64,000 nucleotides of DNA from a bacterium (GTDB lineage Bacteria > CAIWAD01). This document shows positions 7,157 through 15,773 of this stretch, in pieces (position 1 is the first letter of the stretch; every line of letters starts with the position of its first letter). The position numbers were made by a program, and so were the translations under genes. The DNA lies in the NCBI GenBank assembly GCA_030685015.1, contig JAUXWS010000067.1, positions 1-64,000 of the forward strand. Direction: 5' to 3'. The notes beneath the pieces are model-generated. The model did not search any database, was not told where the DNA came from, and saw only the letters and a program-made list of their open reading frames with translations.

Positions 7157-8536
7157 GTGTTCATCGATTCCCATGCCCACCTCGACGGACCCGAGTACGA
7201 CGCCGATCGCACGGCGGTGCTTGAGCGGGCGCGGGCGGCCGGGCTGGAGGCGGTCGTCCAGATCGGCTACAATCGCCTGACCATCGAGCGCGGTCTCGCC
7301 CTGTTCCGCGGCGAGGCGCTCGTCCACTTCACCGTGGGCCTCCATCCCCACGACGCCGCCGACTGGAGCCAGGATCTGGAGGACTGGATCGAGGCGCGAT
7401 CGGCCGATGAGCGGGTGGTGGCGATCGGGGAGGTGGGGCTCGACTGGTTCCGCGACTACGCGCCGCGCGAGGCGCAGTTGCACGTTTTCCGCCAGATGAT
7501 CCGCCTGGCCCGGCGGCGCGGCCTGCCCCTCGTCGTGCATTCCCGGGCCGCCGAGGAGGACACGCTCCGCCTCCTGGAGGAGGAGCGGGCCGCCGACGTG
7601 GGCGGCGTCATGCACTGCTATGCCTACGGCGCGGAGGCCGCCGCGCGGCTGAAAACGATGGGCTTCCTGGTCGGTTTCCCCTGCTCCGTCACCTATCCCA
7701 AGCGCAACCAGCGCGAGGTGATCGCCGCCCTGCAGGTGGAGCAAATACTGCTCGAGACGGATTCGCCCTTTCTGCCCCCGCAGAGCCGGCGCGGCCGGCG
7801 CAACGAGCCCGCCTGCCTGGTCGAGGCGGCGGAGGTGATCGCCGGGGTGAAGGGCCTCACCGTGGCCGACGTGGCGCGCATCACCACGCGCAACGCCCGC
7901 CGCCTCTTCGGCCTTGACCTGGTGGACGAGCGCGTGCTGGCCTACCCCATCCGGCGCAGCCTCTACCTCAACCTGACCAACCGCTGCACGGCGGACTGCA
8001 CCTTCTGCACGCGCCTCAGCCACCCGGTCGTCAAGGGGCACAACCTGGCCCTGCGGCGGGAACAGGAGGCCACGACGGCGGAGATGATCGCCGCCATCGA
8101 GGCGCAGGGCGGCGCCGCCGCCTGGGAGGAGTTCGTTTTCTGCGGCTACGGCGAACCCATGATGCGCCTGGATGTGCTGAAGGAGACGGCGGCCTGGCTG
8201 AAGGCCCGCGGGGCGCGCGTGCGCGTCAACACCAACGGGCACTCCGACCTGTGGCACAAGCGGCCCACCGGCCATGAGCTGGCGGGCCTGGTGGATGTGG
8301 CCAGCATCTCCCTCAACGCCGACAACGCCGTCCAGTACAACGAGCTGGTGCGGCCGGCCTGGGGCGAGCGCGCCTTCCCGGCCCTGCTCGATTTCGCCCG
8401 CGACACCGCGGCGGCGGGGGTGGAGGTGGTCTTCACGGTGGTGGACGACGGCACGATCAGGATCGAGGCCTGTCGACGCCTGGCGGAGGAGTACGGCGCC
8501 ACGCTCCGGGTCCGTGTCCTGGACGAGACCGGCTGA
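7157..8536 (+). CDS. TatD-family metal-dependent nuclease fused to a radical SAM domain
   Basis: One continuous 459-residue frame joins two enzymes. Residues 1-~258 are a TatD hydrolase: IDSHAHLD (HxH), GEVGLDWF, VVHSRA, MHCYA and ETDSPFL supply the metal ligands. Residues ~262-459 are a radical SAM domain with CTADCTFC (Cys277, 281, 284), the GYGEPMMR glycine/GEP motif and NTNGH. Radical SAM proteins next to or fused with tatD are a known group (TatD-associated radical SAM) of unknown substrate. GTG at 7157 has GGAAAGGG upstream; a GTG at 7139 has no ribosome-binding site. Confidence 0.9.
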   Translation: MFIDSHAHLDGPEYDADRTAVLERARAAGLEAVVQIGYNRLTIERGLALFRGEALVHFTVGLHPHDAADWSQDLEDWIEARSADERVVAIGEVGLDWFRDYAPREAQLHVFRQMIRLARRRGLPLVVHSRAAEEDTLRLLEEERAADVGGVMHCYAYGAEAAARLKTMGFLVGFPCSVTYPKRNQREVIAALQVEQILLETDSPFLPPQSRRGRRNEPACLVEAAEVIAGVKGLTVADVARITTRNARRLFGLDLVDERVLAYPIRRSLYLNLTNRCTADCTFCTRLSHPVVKGHNLALRREQEATTAEMIAAIEAQGGAAAWEEFVFCGYGEPMMRLDVLKETAAWLKARGARVRVNTNGHSDLWHKRPTGHELAGLVDVASISLNADNAVQYNELVRPAWGERAFPALLDFARDTAAAGVEVVFTVVDDGTIRIEACRRLAEEYGATLRVRVLDETG

Positions 8537-8564
8537 GCGGGCGTGATCCCGGAAAGGTCTGTAG

Positions 8565-8580
8565 TCGATATCGATATCGA
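8565..8580. repeat. 16-bp perfect palindrome
   Basis: TCGATATCGATATCGA reads the same on both strands and sits in the 98-bp gap between the radical SAM fusion and rsmA, 55 bases before the rsmA start. It is AT-richer than its surroundings. It could be an operator for a dimeric regulator; there is no T tract, so a terminator is unlikely. Confidence 0.5.
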
Positions 8581-8634
8581 GAGCTAGACCGATGGCGATG
8601 TGATGGAACCAGGGGACGGGCAGGGAGGCGGGCT

Positions 8635-9492
8635 GTGACGAAATCCTATCACTCCCTCGACCCCAAGAAGTCCCTGGGCCAGAACTTCCTGGTGGATCCC
8701 TGGTGGATCGAGCGCATCGCCGGGGCGTTGGAGATCGATGGCGGGGACTGCGTGCTGGAGATCGGACCGGGCAAGGGGGCCCTCACCCGCGCCCTGCTGC
8801 CCCGCACAAGGGAACTGGTGGCGGTGGAGATCGATGGCCGCATGGTCGAGCACCTGCGCCAGGAGCTGGGTGCGGCGCCCAATCTGCGCATCGTGCAGTC
8901 CGACTTCCTGCGCTTCAACCTGCGCGAGGAGCTGGGCGGCCGCGCCCTGCGCATCGTGGGCAACCTTCCCTACCACGTCACCAGCGCCATCCTCATGCGC
9001 GTGCTGGACGAGATCCGCCGCGGCCACGAGGAGGCGGAGGCGCCCCGCATCACCGATTTCAGCATCATGATCCAGAAGGAAGTGGCCCAACGCATCCTGG
9101 CCGGGCCGGGCAGCCGTGTCTATGGCATCCTCTCCGTCTTCACCGCCCTCTACTGCACGGGGAAGATCCTGCTCGAGGTGCCGCCCGTCGCCTTCTTCCC
9201 CCGACCCAAGATCACCAGCGCCGTCATCCGCCTGCGTCCGCTGCCGCGGCCGGCCGTTGCCGTGGCGGACGGGACCCTGTTCCGCCGCGTGGTGCGCGCC
9301 GCCTTCAACCAGCGGCGCAAGATGCTGCGCCGCTCCCTGGCGGGAGTGCCCGGACTGCCGGATCCCGCCGGTCTGAGCGGCCAGGACGAACTGCTCACCC
9401 GACGTCCCGAGAGTCTTACCGTGGCCGAGTTCGCCGACCTGGCCGCCCGCCTGGGCGCCCTGGCGGACCAGGGCGAAAGGACAGGCGCGTGA
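8635..9492 (+). CDS. rsmA: 16S rRNA (adenine1518-N6/adenine1519-N6)-dimethyltransferase
   Basis: RsmA/KsgA dimethylates two adjacent adenines in the 3' hairpin of 16S rRNA during late 30S assembly. The 285-residue product has the family's KKSLGQNFLVD N-terminus, SAM motif LEIGPGKGALT (about 39-49), catalytic NLPYHVTSAIL (about 108-118) and FFPRPKITSAVIRL near residue 190. It starts with GTG after GGGAGG. Its stop overlaps the mgtE GTG by 4 bases. Confidence 0.96.
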   Translation: MTKSYHSLDPKKSLGQNFLVDPWWIERIAGALEIDGGDCVLEIGPGKGALTRALLPRTRELVAVEIDGRMVEHLRQELGAAPNLRIVQSDFLRFNLREELGGRALRIVGNLPYHVTSAILMRVLDEIRRGHEEAEAPRITDFSIMIQKEVAQRILAGPGSRVYGILSVFTALYCTGKILLEVPPVAFFPRPKITSAVIRLRPLPRPAVAVADGTLFRRVVRAAFNQRRKMLRRSLAGVPGLPDPAGLSGQDELLTRRPESLTVAEFADLAARLGALADQGERTGA

Positions 9493-10826
9493 ACAAGGCC
9501 AAGTCCAGCCTGCGGCGCATCCTGGCCGATCTGGGCGATCTGCACGAGTACTTCCGCGACGCCCATCCGGCCGACATCGCCGCGTTGATGTCCCGCGTGG
9601 ACGAGGACGCCGCCCTTGCCCTCTTCCTCAGCGCGGACGCCGACCAGCAGGCGGAGATCCTGCCCGAGCTGGGCGAGTCCCTGCGCGACCACATCCTGGA
9701 GGAGATGACCCGCGAGGACTTGGTTCCCGTCCTCAATGAGATGGAGTCCGACGACGCCGCCGACCTGGTCCAGGAGCTGCAGGAGCTGGACGAGCAGCGC
9801 GCCGAGGACGTGCTGGCCGGCCTCGACCACGACCTGCGGGCCGATCTGGTCCAGTTGCTGGGCCACGGGGACGACACCGCCGGCGGCGTCATGGCCCGGG
9901 AGTTCGTCTCCGCCCTTGCGGAGACGACGGTGGACCAGGCGATCGGCCTGGTGCGCCGCCTGGCCGAGGACCGCGAGGTGGAGGACATCTACGTGGTCTT
10001 CGTGGTGGACGGGGAGGGCCGCCTGCTGGGTCAGGTCAGCCTGCAGCGGTTGCTGCTGGCCCGCCGCGGCCAGAGGATGGGCGAGATCATGGACCGCGAG
10101 GTGATCTCGGCCCGGGCGGACGCCGACCAGGAGGAGGTGGCGGCGCTGGCCCGCAAGTACGACCTCGCCTCCGTTCCCATCGTCGACAGCGAAGGCCGCC
10201 TGCTGGGCCGCGTGACCATGGACGACGTCTATGACATCGCCCACGAGGAGGCGGGGGAGGACATCGCGCGATTGGCCGGAACGGTGGAGGACGTGCTGGA
10301 GCGCTCCTCCCTGGTCGTCATCCGCCAACGCACCCCCTGGCTGCTGGTCGGGCTGGCGGGCGGACTGGTCAACGCCCTCGTCATGAGCCGCTTCGAGGCC
10401 GACCTGCGCGCCTTGCTCTCGGCCAGCTTCTTCGTGCCGGTCGTCATGGGCATGGGCGGCAACGTGGCCAACCAATCGGCCACCATCGTCGTGCGCGGCC
10501 TGGCCACGGGCGAGCTGGAGGTGAAGGACCTGCTGCCCCGCCTCTGGAAGGAATCCAAGGTGGGCTTCGCCCTGGGCCTGGCCTGCAGCCTGGTGATGCT
10601 GACCGTGGTCTGGCTGTGGCTGGGCAGCCCCGCCACGGCGGGCGTGATCGCCCTGGCCATGGCCTGCGTCATCATGCAGGCCACGGTGGTGGGCGCCTTC
10701 GTGCCTCTGCTGCTGAAATGGGCGGGGATCGACCCGGCGCTGGCCAGCGGACCATTCCTTTCGACCAGCAACGACATCCTCGGCCTCTCCGTCTACCTGC
10801 TGCTGATCAGCGCCATGCTGACCTGA
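9489..10826 (+). CDS. mgtE: Magnesium transporter MgtE
   Basis: The 445 residues follow the MgtE plan: an N-terminal helical Mg-sensing domain (about 10-125), two CBS domains (about 130-250), then five membrane segments. The pore signature is visible as MGMGGNVANQSATIVVRG (about 319-336) and GPFLSTSNDILGLSVY near the end, which carries the conserved pore Asp. MgtE is a homodimeric Mg channel gated by cytoplasmic Mg. It begins with GTG overlapping the rsmA stop, implying translational coupling. Confidence 0.95.
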   Translation: MNKAKSSLRRILADLGDLHEYFRDAHPADIAALMSRVDEDAALALFLSADADQQAEILPELGESLRDHILEEMTREDLVPVLNEMESDDAADLVQELQELDEQRAEDVLAGLDHDLRADLVQLLGHGDDTAGGVMAREFVSALAETTVDQAIGLVRRLAEDREVEDIYVVFVVDGEGRLLGQVSLQRLLLARRGQRMGEIMDREVISARADADQEEVAALARKYDLASVPIVDSEGRLLGRVTMDDVYDIAHEEAGEDIARLAGTVEDVLERSSLVVIRQRTPWLLVGLAGGLVNALVMSRFEADLRALLSASFFVPVVMGMGGNVANQSATIVVRGLATGELEVKDLLPRLWKESKVGFALGLACSLVMLTVVWLWLGSPATAGVIALAMACVIMQATVVGAFVPLLLKWAGIDPALASGPFLSTSNDILGLSVYLLLISAMLT

Positions 10827-10831
10827 GCAAG

Positions 10832-11641
10832 ATGAACCGGCGCGTCCAGGCCCTGGTCCTCCGACGGATCCCCTATGGCGACACCAGCCTCGTCCTGCAT
10901 GTGTACAGCCGCGAGGAGGGCCGGCTGGGCCTGATGGGCAAGGGCGTGCGGCGGCCCAGGCAAGGCCTGGACGCCGTGCTGCAGACCGGCCATCTGGTCG
11001 AGCTGCAGCTGCTCGTGCGTGAGGGACGCGACCTGCAGCTGCTCAAGGAGGCCGATCTGGTGGACGACTTCCGCGGCCTGCGCACCGACTACGCCCGCCT
11101 CATGAGCGGCTTGGCGGTGGTGGAGGCGCTGGAGCACACCCAATTGCCGGAGCACGCCGATCCGGTCCTCTTCGACACGGCGGCGGCCACTCTGCGTCTG
11201 GCGGCGGGCGACTGCCCGCGGCCGCAGAATCTCATCTATTGGTTCCTCCTCTTCCTCTTGACACATTCGGGCTACGGTCTGGACCTCGCCGCCTGCGCGG
11301 TCTGTGGGCGGCCCTGGGAGGACTTCCGCCGCCTGGCGGGCGGGGGCCTCGACGCCCGGGAGGGCCGCGCCCGTTGCCCGGACTGCCGGTCGGGCCGGGA
11401 GGAGGCGGCCCTGACCCCCGCCCTGTGGCGCGTGCTGCACTTCCTGCTGCACCGCCCCCCGGACGAAGTGGCTGGACGGGAGATCACGGCGGAGACGCGG
11501 CGCCAGCTGGGTGAGCTGCTGGCCCTGCTGCTGCGCGCGCATCTGGCCCCGGGACTGGATGTGCGAAGCCTGGCCCAGGCCTGGGAACTTGAGACGACAA
11601 CCACCAACACACGGGAGCGGAATGGACGAGAAGACGCCTGA
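10832..11641 (+). CDS. recO: DNA repair protein RecO
   Basis: RecO works with RecR to load RecA on SSB-coated gaps. The 269-residue product has the N-terminal OB-fold beginning RVQALVLRRIPYGDTSLVL, a helical middle, and a zinc site CAVCGRP ... CPDCRSG (about 150-188). This is the usual length and order. It starts 5 bases after the mgtE stop and overlaps the start of the glycyl-tRNA synthetase by 20 bases. Confidence 0.93.
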   Translation: MNRRVQALVLRRIPYGDTSLVLHVYSREEGRLGLMGKGVRRPRQGLDAVLQTGHLVELQLLVREGRDLQLLKEADLVDDFRGLRTDYARLMSGLAVVEALEHTQLPEHADPVLFDTAAATLRLAAGDCPRPQNLIYWFLLFLLTHSGYGLDLAACAVCGRPWEDFRRLAGGGLDAREGRARCPDCRSGREEAALTPALWRVLHFLLHRPPDEVAGREITAETRRQLGELLALLLRAHLAPGLDVRSLAQAWELETTTTNTRERNGREDA

Positions 11642-12935
11642 CATCATGGACAAGCTGGTGAGCCTGTGCAAGCGGCGCGGCTTCATCTTCCCGTCCAGCG
11701 AGATCTACGGGGGCCTGGCCTCCTGCTGGGATTACGGTCCCCTGGGCGTGGAGCTGAAGAACAACCTGCAGCGCGCCTGGTGGACGGAGATGACCCGCCG
11801 CCATGACAACATCGTGGGGCTGGACGCCAGCATCCTCATGAGGCCCGAAGTGTGGCAGGCCTCGGGCCACGTGGACGGCTTCGTGGATCCGCTGGTGGAC
11901 TGCAAGGAGTGCCGCGCCCGTTTCCGGGCCGACCAGATCGATCCCGCCGCGCCCTGTCCCAACTGCGGCGGCGCGCTGACGGAGCCCCGCCAGTTCAACC
12001 TGATGTTCCGCACCCATCTGGGTCCCCTGGAGGACACGGCCAGCCAGATCTACATCCGGCCCGAGACGGCCCAGGGCATCTATGTGGATTACCTGCTGGT
12101 GCAGAACGCCGCGCGCCTGCAGGTGCCCTTCGGCATCGCCCAGGTGGGCAAGGCCTTCCGCAACGAGATCAAGCCAGGCAACTTCATCTTCCGCACCTGC
12201 GAGTTCGAGCAGATGGAGATGCAGTTCTTCGTCAAGCCGGGCAGCGACGACGAATGGATGGCCCACTGGAAGGAGAAACGCATGGATTACTACCGGCGGA
12301 TGGGCATCCGCCCGGAGAATCTGCGCTTCCACCAGCACGGTCCGGGGGAGCTGGCCCATTACGCGCGGGAAGCCTGGGACGTGGAGTACCTCTTCCCCTT
12401 CGGCTGGCAGGAGGTGGAAGGCATCCACAACCGGACCGATTTCGACCTGAAGGCCCACCAGGCCCTTTCCGGCAAGAAGATGGACTACATCGACAGCGGG
12501 AAGGGCGAGCGCTACATGCCCTACATCATAGAGACCTCGTCCGGGCTCAACCGCACGCTCCTCATGTTCCTGTGCGATGCCTACCGCGAGGATGTGGTGG
12601 ACGACGAGCCGCGCGTCCTGCTTGCCCTGCCGCCGCGGCTGGCCCCCATCACCTTCGCCGTGCTGCCGCTCGTCAAGAAGGACGGCATCGGGGAGATGGC
12701 CCGCGCCCTGTTCGAAGACCTGTGCGGGCGCTGGAACGGCTTCTACGACCATGCCGGCGCCATCGGCCGGCGCTACCGGCGCATGGACGAGGTGGGCACA
12801 CCTTTCTGCTTCACCGTGGACTATGATTCCAAGACGGACGGCTGCGTCACGGTGCGCCATCGTGACAGCTGCCAGCAGGAACGAGTCAAGATGGACCAGC
12901 TCAAGAACTGGCTCTTCGACCAAATAGAAGGCTGA
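11622..12935 (+). CDS. glyS: Glycyl-tRNA synthetase, dimeric (alpha2) type
   Basis: The 437-residue class II synthetase charges tRNA-Gly. It carries the eukaryote/archaeal-like GlyRS signature: IYGGLASCWDYGPLG, RPETAQGIYVDY, motif 2 QVGKAFRNEI, FEQMEMQFF, and the C-terminal anticodon-binding domain (about 335-435). A CKEC ... CPNC insert (about 88-112) should bind zinc. The ATG at 11622, inside the end of recO, follows GGGAGCGG. An internal ATG at 11646 would also leave the core intact. A strong terminator follows. Confidence 0.95.
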   Translation: MDEKTPDIMDKLVSLCKRRGFIFPSSEIYGGLASCWDYGPLGVELKNNLQRAWWTEMTRRHDNIVGLDASILMRPEVWQASGHVDGFVDPLVDCKECRARFRADQIDPAAPCPNCGGALTEPRQFNLMFRTHLGPLEDTASQIYIRPETAQGIYVDYLLVQNAARLQVPFGIAQVGKAFRNEIKPGNFIFRTCEFEQMEMQFFVKPGSDDEWMAHWKEKRMDYYRRMGIRPENLRFHQHGPGELAHYAREAWDVEYLFPFGWQEVEGIHNRTDFDLKAHQALSGKKMDYIDSGKGERYMPYIIETSSGLNRTLLMFLCDAYREDVVDDEPRVLLALPPRLAPITFAVLPLVKKDGIGEMARALFEDLCGRWNGFYDHAGAIGRRYRRMDEVGTPFCFTVDYDSKTDGCVTVRHRDSCQQERVKMDQLKNWLFDQIEG

Positions 12936-12954
12936 GCCGACCCACGGCTTGCCA

Positions 12955-12990
12955 GCTCGCGGAATCCGCCCAGGAATCCGCGGGCTTTTT
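12955..12990 (+). terminator. Rho-independent terminator after glyS
   Basis: Arms 12955-12967 and 12973-12985 form a 13-bp stem (one wobble, one mismatch) with a 5-base loop, followed by TTTTT. It ends the operon running from rsmA, or earlier, to glyS. Confidence 0.85.
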
Positions 12991-13355
12991 GATCAGGCAG
13001 GGACCCAGTTCAGAATCTTGACCGTTTTGTGTTGTAGGGATATCAACAGGGGATTGTTAATCTTTTTCCGCCCCGGAACGAATGAATTGAATCGATACTT
13101 GGCGATCCGGTATCTTCCGGAGCAAGCGGGCGGCCATGGCCGCCTGCAGGTGTGAAAATTTTGCTTATGTTTGACGTGGAGCCGTTTGTGGATCAATAGG
13201 ATGCCGAACGCCTTTTTCGTCTTGGAAATGACCTATCAATTTCCTAACAAGTTGTGAGGCGAGCACAGGCGTCCTTGCTACAGCGACGGGTCCGCGAGCT
13301 GAACGAGAACCGGAGCGCCGGCCGACCGGCACAAACACACCGCGGGGAGATCCCC
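12991..13355. other. AT-richer leader/promoter region of rex with a 22-bp imperfect palindrome
   Basis: 365 bp without a gene. It holds a GC-rich palindrome at 13126-13147 (core GGCGGCCATGGCCGCC at 13129-13144), a TGTGAAAATTTT half-site-like run at 13151-13162, GATTGTTAATC near 13053, and TTGACG at 13171-13176. The TGTGAA and TTGTTA elements look like halves of Rex-type operators but neither is a full palindrome, so autoregulation is only a possibility. Confidence 0.4.
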
Positions 13356-13997
13356 ATGTCCGATGACGCGATCTTCAAGAACATCCCCCAGTTCACGGTG
13401 CTGCGCTTTGCGCGCTATCTGAACTTCCTGGTCACCTTGCCCGACGTGGTGGAGGAGATCTCCTCCAGCGAGATGGCCGGCATCATCGGCATCAAGCCCA
13501 CCCAGCTGCGGCAGGATTTCTTCACCCTGGGCGGCTTCGGACGCCAGGGCAAGAAGTACAACGTGCGCTTCCTCATCCAGCGCTTGAGCGAGGTGCTGGC
13601 CCTCCAACAGCCACAGGACATGGTGCTGGCGGGGGCCGGCCACCTGGGACAGGCCATCGCCAACTACCAAGGATTTGAGCGCTTCAACCTGGTTCTCAAG
13701 GGGATCTTTGACGTCAACCCCAAGCTGATCGGCCTCAAGATGCGAGACATCATTGTCCGCGACCTGGACGAACTGACCCCCTTCATCCAGCAGCACAAAA
13801 TCCAGATCGGCATCATCTGCACACCCCACCAGGCGGCCCAGACCGTCTGCGACATGATGGTGGAGGCCGACGTCAAGGCCATCTGGAACTTCAGCCCGGA
13901 GAACGTGACCGTGCCCGACGGCATCGTCGTGCAGAACGAGAACCTCTCGGTGGGCATCATGAACCTCAGTTACCGGCTCAACCGCGAAATGGCCTGA
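13356..13997 (+). CDS. rex: Redox-sensing transcriptional repressor Rex
   Basis: Rex senses the NADH/NAD ratio and represses fermentation and respiration genes when NADH is low. The 213-residue protein has an N-terminal winged helix (RFARYLNFLVTLPD ... GIKPTQLRQDFFTLGGFGRQGKKY, about 14-68) and a Rossmann domain with LAGAGHLGQAIANYQGF (about 91-107). The C-terminal SYRLNREMA resembles the domain-swapped helix region. The start at 13356 follows GGGGAGA. Its targets are not obvious here; the next gene is the citrate lyase subunit citF. Confidence 0.93.
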   Translation: MSDDAIFKNIPQFTVLRFARYLNFLVTLPDVVEEISSSEMAGIIGIKPTQLRQDFFTLGGFGRQGKKYNVRFLIQRLSEVLALQQPQDMVLAGAGHLGQAIANYQGFERFNLVLKGIFDVNPKLIGLKMRDIIVRDLDELTPFIQQHKIQIGIICTPHQAAQTVCDMMVEADVKAIWNFSPENVTVPDGIVVQNENLSVGIMNLSYRLNREMA

Positions 13998-14097
13998 GCG
14001 CCCCCCCGCCTTACTCCGGATTCAGCCGATTCCTGCCCGAAGCCACGCCCGGCCCGCGCCCGGCTCCTCCCTTGCCGGACCCGCCCCGGTCCGCTGC

Positions 14098-14105
14098 TAT
14101 ATTGG
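14098..14105 (+). promoter_or_regulatory. Candidate -7 box TATATTGG upstream of citF
   Basis: TATATTGG fits the TAnnTTGG box seen before several other genes here. It lies 52 bases before the citF start. The nearest upstream TTG (14072-14074) is 23 bases away, longer than in the best examples. Confidence 0.3.
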
Positions 14106-14156
14106 CCGCGCCGGCCCGGCAGGATCCGGTCGGCGCAACCATCAGCTGGAGGCTGC

Positions 14157-15704
14157 ATGAAGCTCATCCCCAATAGCCTGGGCCGCCTCGTGCCCACGGA
14201 AGTCAACGGCCGATCCGTCAAGCCCTTTGCCGGCTGCGGCCGCACCCCGCCCACGGGCCGCAAGGCCGGGCCGCCCGTGCGCAACGGCTGCGGCTATAGC
14301 AACAAGCTGCTCCCCAGCCTGGAGGCGGCGGTGGACGAGGCCGGATTGCGCAATGGAAGCGTCGTCTCCTTCCACCATCACCTGCGCAACGGTGACTTCA
14401 TCCTCAACCAGGTGATGGAGATCATCGCCCGCCGGGGGCTGCGCGACATCGTGGTGGCGCCCAGCGCGCTCTTCCCCTGCCACGAGCCGCTCTGTGACCA
14501 CATCCGCAGCGGCGTGGTGAGCCATGTCGAGGGGTCGATGAACGGCCCCGTGGGCAAGCTCTGCACGGTGGGCGGCTTCGCGCGGACGGCCATCCTGCGC
14601 AGCCACGGCGGCCGGTTCCGGGCCATCCAGGACGGGGACCTGCACATCGACGCCGCCTTCATCACGGCGCCCACGGCGGATCCCCACGGCAACGCCACGG
14701 GGGACCGCGGCCGCAGCGCCTGCGGGCCGCTCGGCTTCGCCCTGGCGGACAGCCTCTATGCCGATTGGGTCACGGTCATCACGGACAATCTGGAGCCCTT
14801 CCCGGTCTTTCCCTGGATGATCGAGGGCGGCAACGTGGACCGAGTGGTGGCGGTGGAGGCCATCGGCGATCCGGCCCAGATCGTCAGCGGCACGACGCGC
14901 GTGGCCGAGGAGCCCGACCGCGTCAAGATCGCCGAACTGGCCGCCCGCGTGGTGTGGGAATCCGGCCTGATGGAGGAACCGGACTTCAGCTTCCAGGCCG
15001 GGGCCGGCGGCATGAGTCTGAAGTTCGTCGAGTTCATGGGTCGCTATCTGCGGGAGAAGGGCGCCCGGGCCACCTTCGCCCGTGGCGGCAGCACCCAGCT
15101 TCTGGTGGATCTGTTGAAAGAAGGCCTGGTCGGTTGCATCCTGGACGGGCAGAGCTTCGACCTGGCCGGCGTGCGCAGCCTGCGCGAGAATGAGCGCCAC
15201 GTGGCGACCAACCCCTTCGTCTCCTACAACTACCACAGCAAGGGCTGCTTCGCCCCCCGCGTCAAGGCCAGCGTGCTGGGCGCCACCGAGATTGACCTCG
15301 ACTTCAACGTCAACGTCAACACCCACAGCGATGGCTGGCTGCTGCATGGCATCGGCGGCTTCACCGACGCCGCCGACGCCGCCCTCACCATCATCACGGC
15401 GCCGCTCACGCGCAAGATCCACTCCATCGTCGTGCCCCGCGTCCATACGGTGACGGCCCCGGGCGAGACCATCGACGTGCTGGTGACCGACCACGGCATC
15501 GCCGTCAACCCGCGGCGCCGCGACCTGCTGGAGCGCCTGCGCGGCAAGGACCTGCCCCTCGTCGCCATCGAGGACCTGCACCGCAAGGCCCTGGAGCTGA
15601 CGGGCGGCCACCAGACCAAGGCCGAGACGGAGGAGGAGGTGGTGGCCGTCATCGAGTATCGGGATGGCACCCTCATCGACACGGTGCGCCGCATCAGAGT
15701 TTGA
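14157..15704 (+). CDS. citF: Citrate lyase alpha subunit (citrate:acetyl-ACP transferase), stand-alone
   Basis: The 515-residue protein matches CitF in length and sequence: the N-terminal KPFAGCGRTPPTG, FHHHLRNGDFILNQVM (about 64-79), GPVGKL, TADPHGNATGDRG (about 178-190), GAGGMSLKF and a C-terminal GIAVNPRRRDL. In citrate lyase, CitF moves the acetyl-thioester from the acyl carrier CitD to citrate. No citD, citE, citC or citG lies nearby, so the other subunits are elsewhere or the protein works as a separate CoA-transferase. It follows rex by 159 bp and ends at a strong hairpin. Confidence 0.9.
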   Translation: MKLIPNSLGRLVPTEVNGRSVKPFAGCGRTPPTGRKAGPPVRNGCGYSNKLLPSLEAAVDEAGLRNGSVVSFHHHLRNGDFILNQVMEIIARRGLRDIVVAPSALFPCHEPLCDHIRSGVVSHVEGSMNGPVGKLCTVGGFARTAILRSHGGRFRAIQDGDLHIDAAFITAPTADPHGNATGDRGRSACGPLGFALADSLYADWVTVITDNLEPFPVFPWMIEGGNVDRVVAVEAIGDPAQIVSGTTRVAEEPDRVKIAELAARVVWESGLMEEPDFSFQAGAGGMSLKFVEFMGRYLREKGARATFARGGSTQLLVDLLKEGLVGCILDGQSFDLAGVRSLRENERHVATNPFVSYNYHSKGCFAPRVKASVLGATEIDLDFNVNVNTHSDGWLLHGIGGFTDAADAALTIITAPLTRKIHSIVVPRVHTVTAPGETIDVLVTDHGIAVNPRRRDLLERLRGKDLPLVAIEDLHRKALELTGGHQTKAETEEEVVAVIEYRDGTLIDTVRRIRV

Positions 15705-15729
15705 GCGACTGTGCATCCGACCCATGAAT

Positions 15730-15751
15730 GAGGGCCCCCGCGGGGGCCCTC
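15730..15751. terminator. Bidirectional hairpin between convergent citF and the 588-residue gene
   Basis: Perfect 10-bp arms GAGGGCCCCC (15730-15739) and GGGGGCCCTC (15742-15751) with a 2-base spacer. Only short T runs follow on either strand. Its location between two convergent stops supports a shared terminator. Confidence 0.7.
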
Positions 15752-15773
15752 TTCAGGGCGATGGATGATGGAC

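Noticed and set aside
6167-8275. Minus-strand frame of about 700 codons opposite radC and the TatD fusion
   Set aside because: Composition is that of an antisense shadow; both plus-strand genes have complete catalytic motifs and ribosome-binding sites.
13126-13147. Terminator at the GC-rich palindrome upstream of rex
   Set aside because: No T tract follows directly and a good terminator already closes glyS 140 bases earlier.
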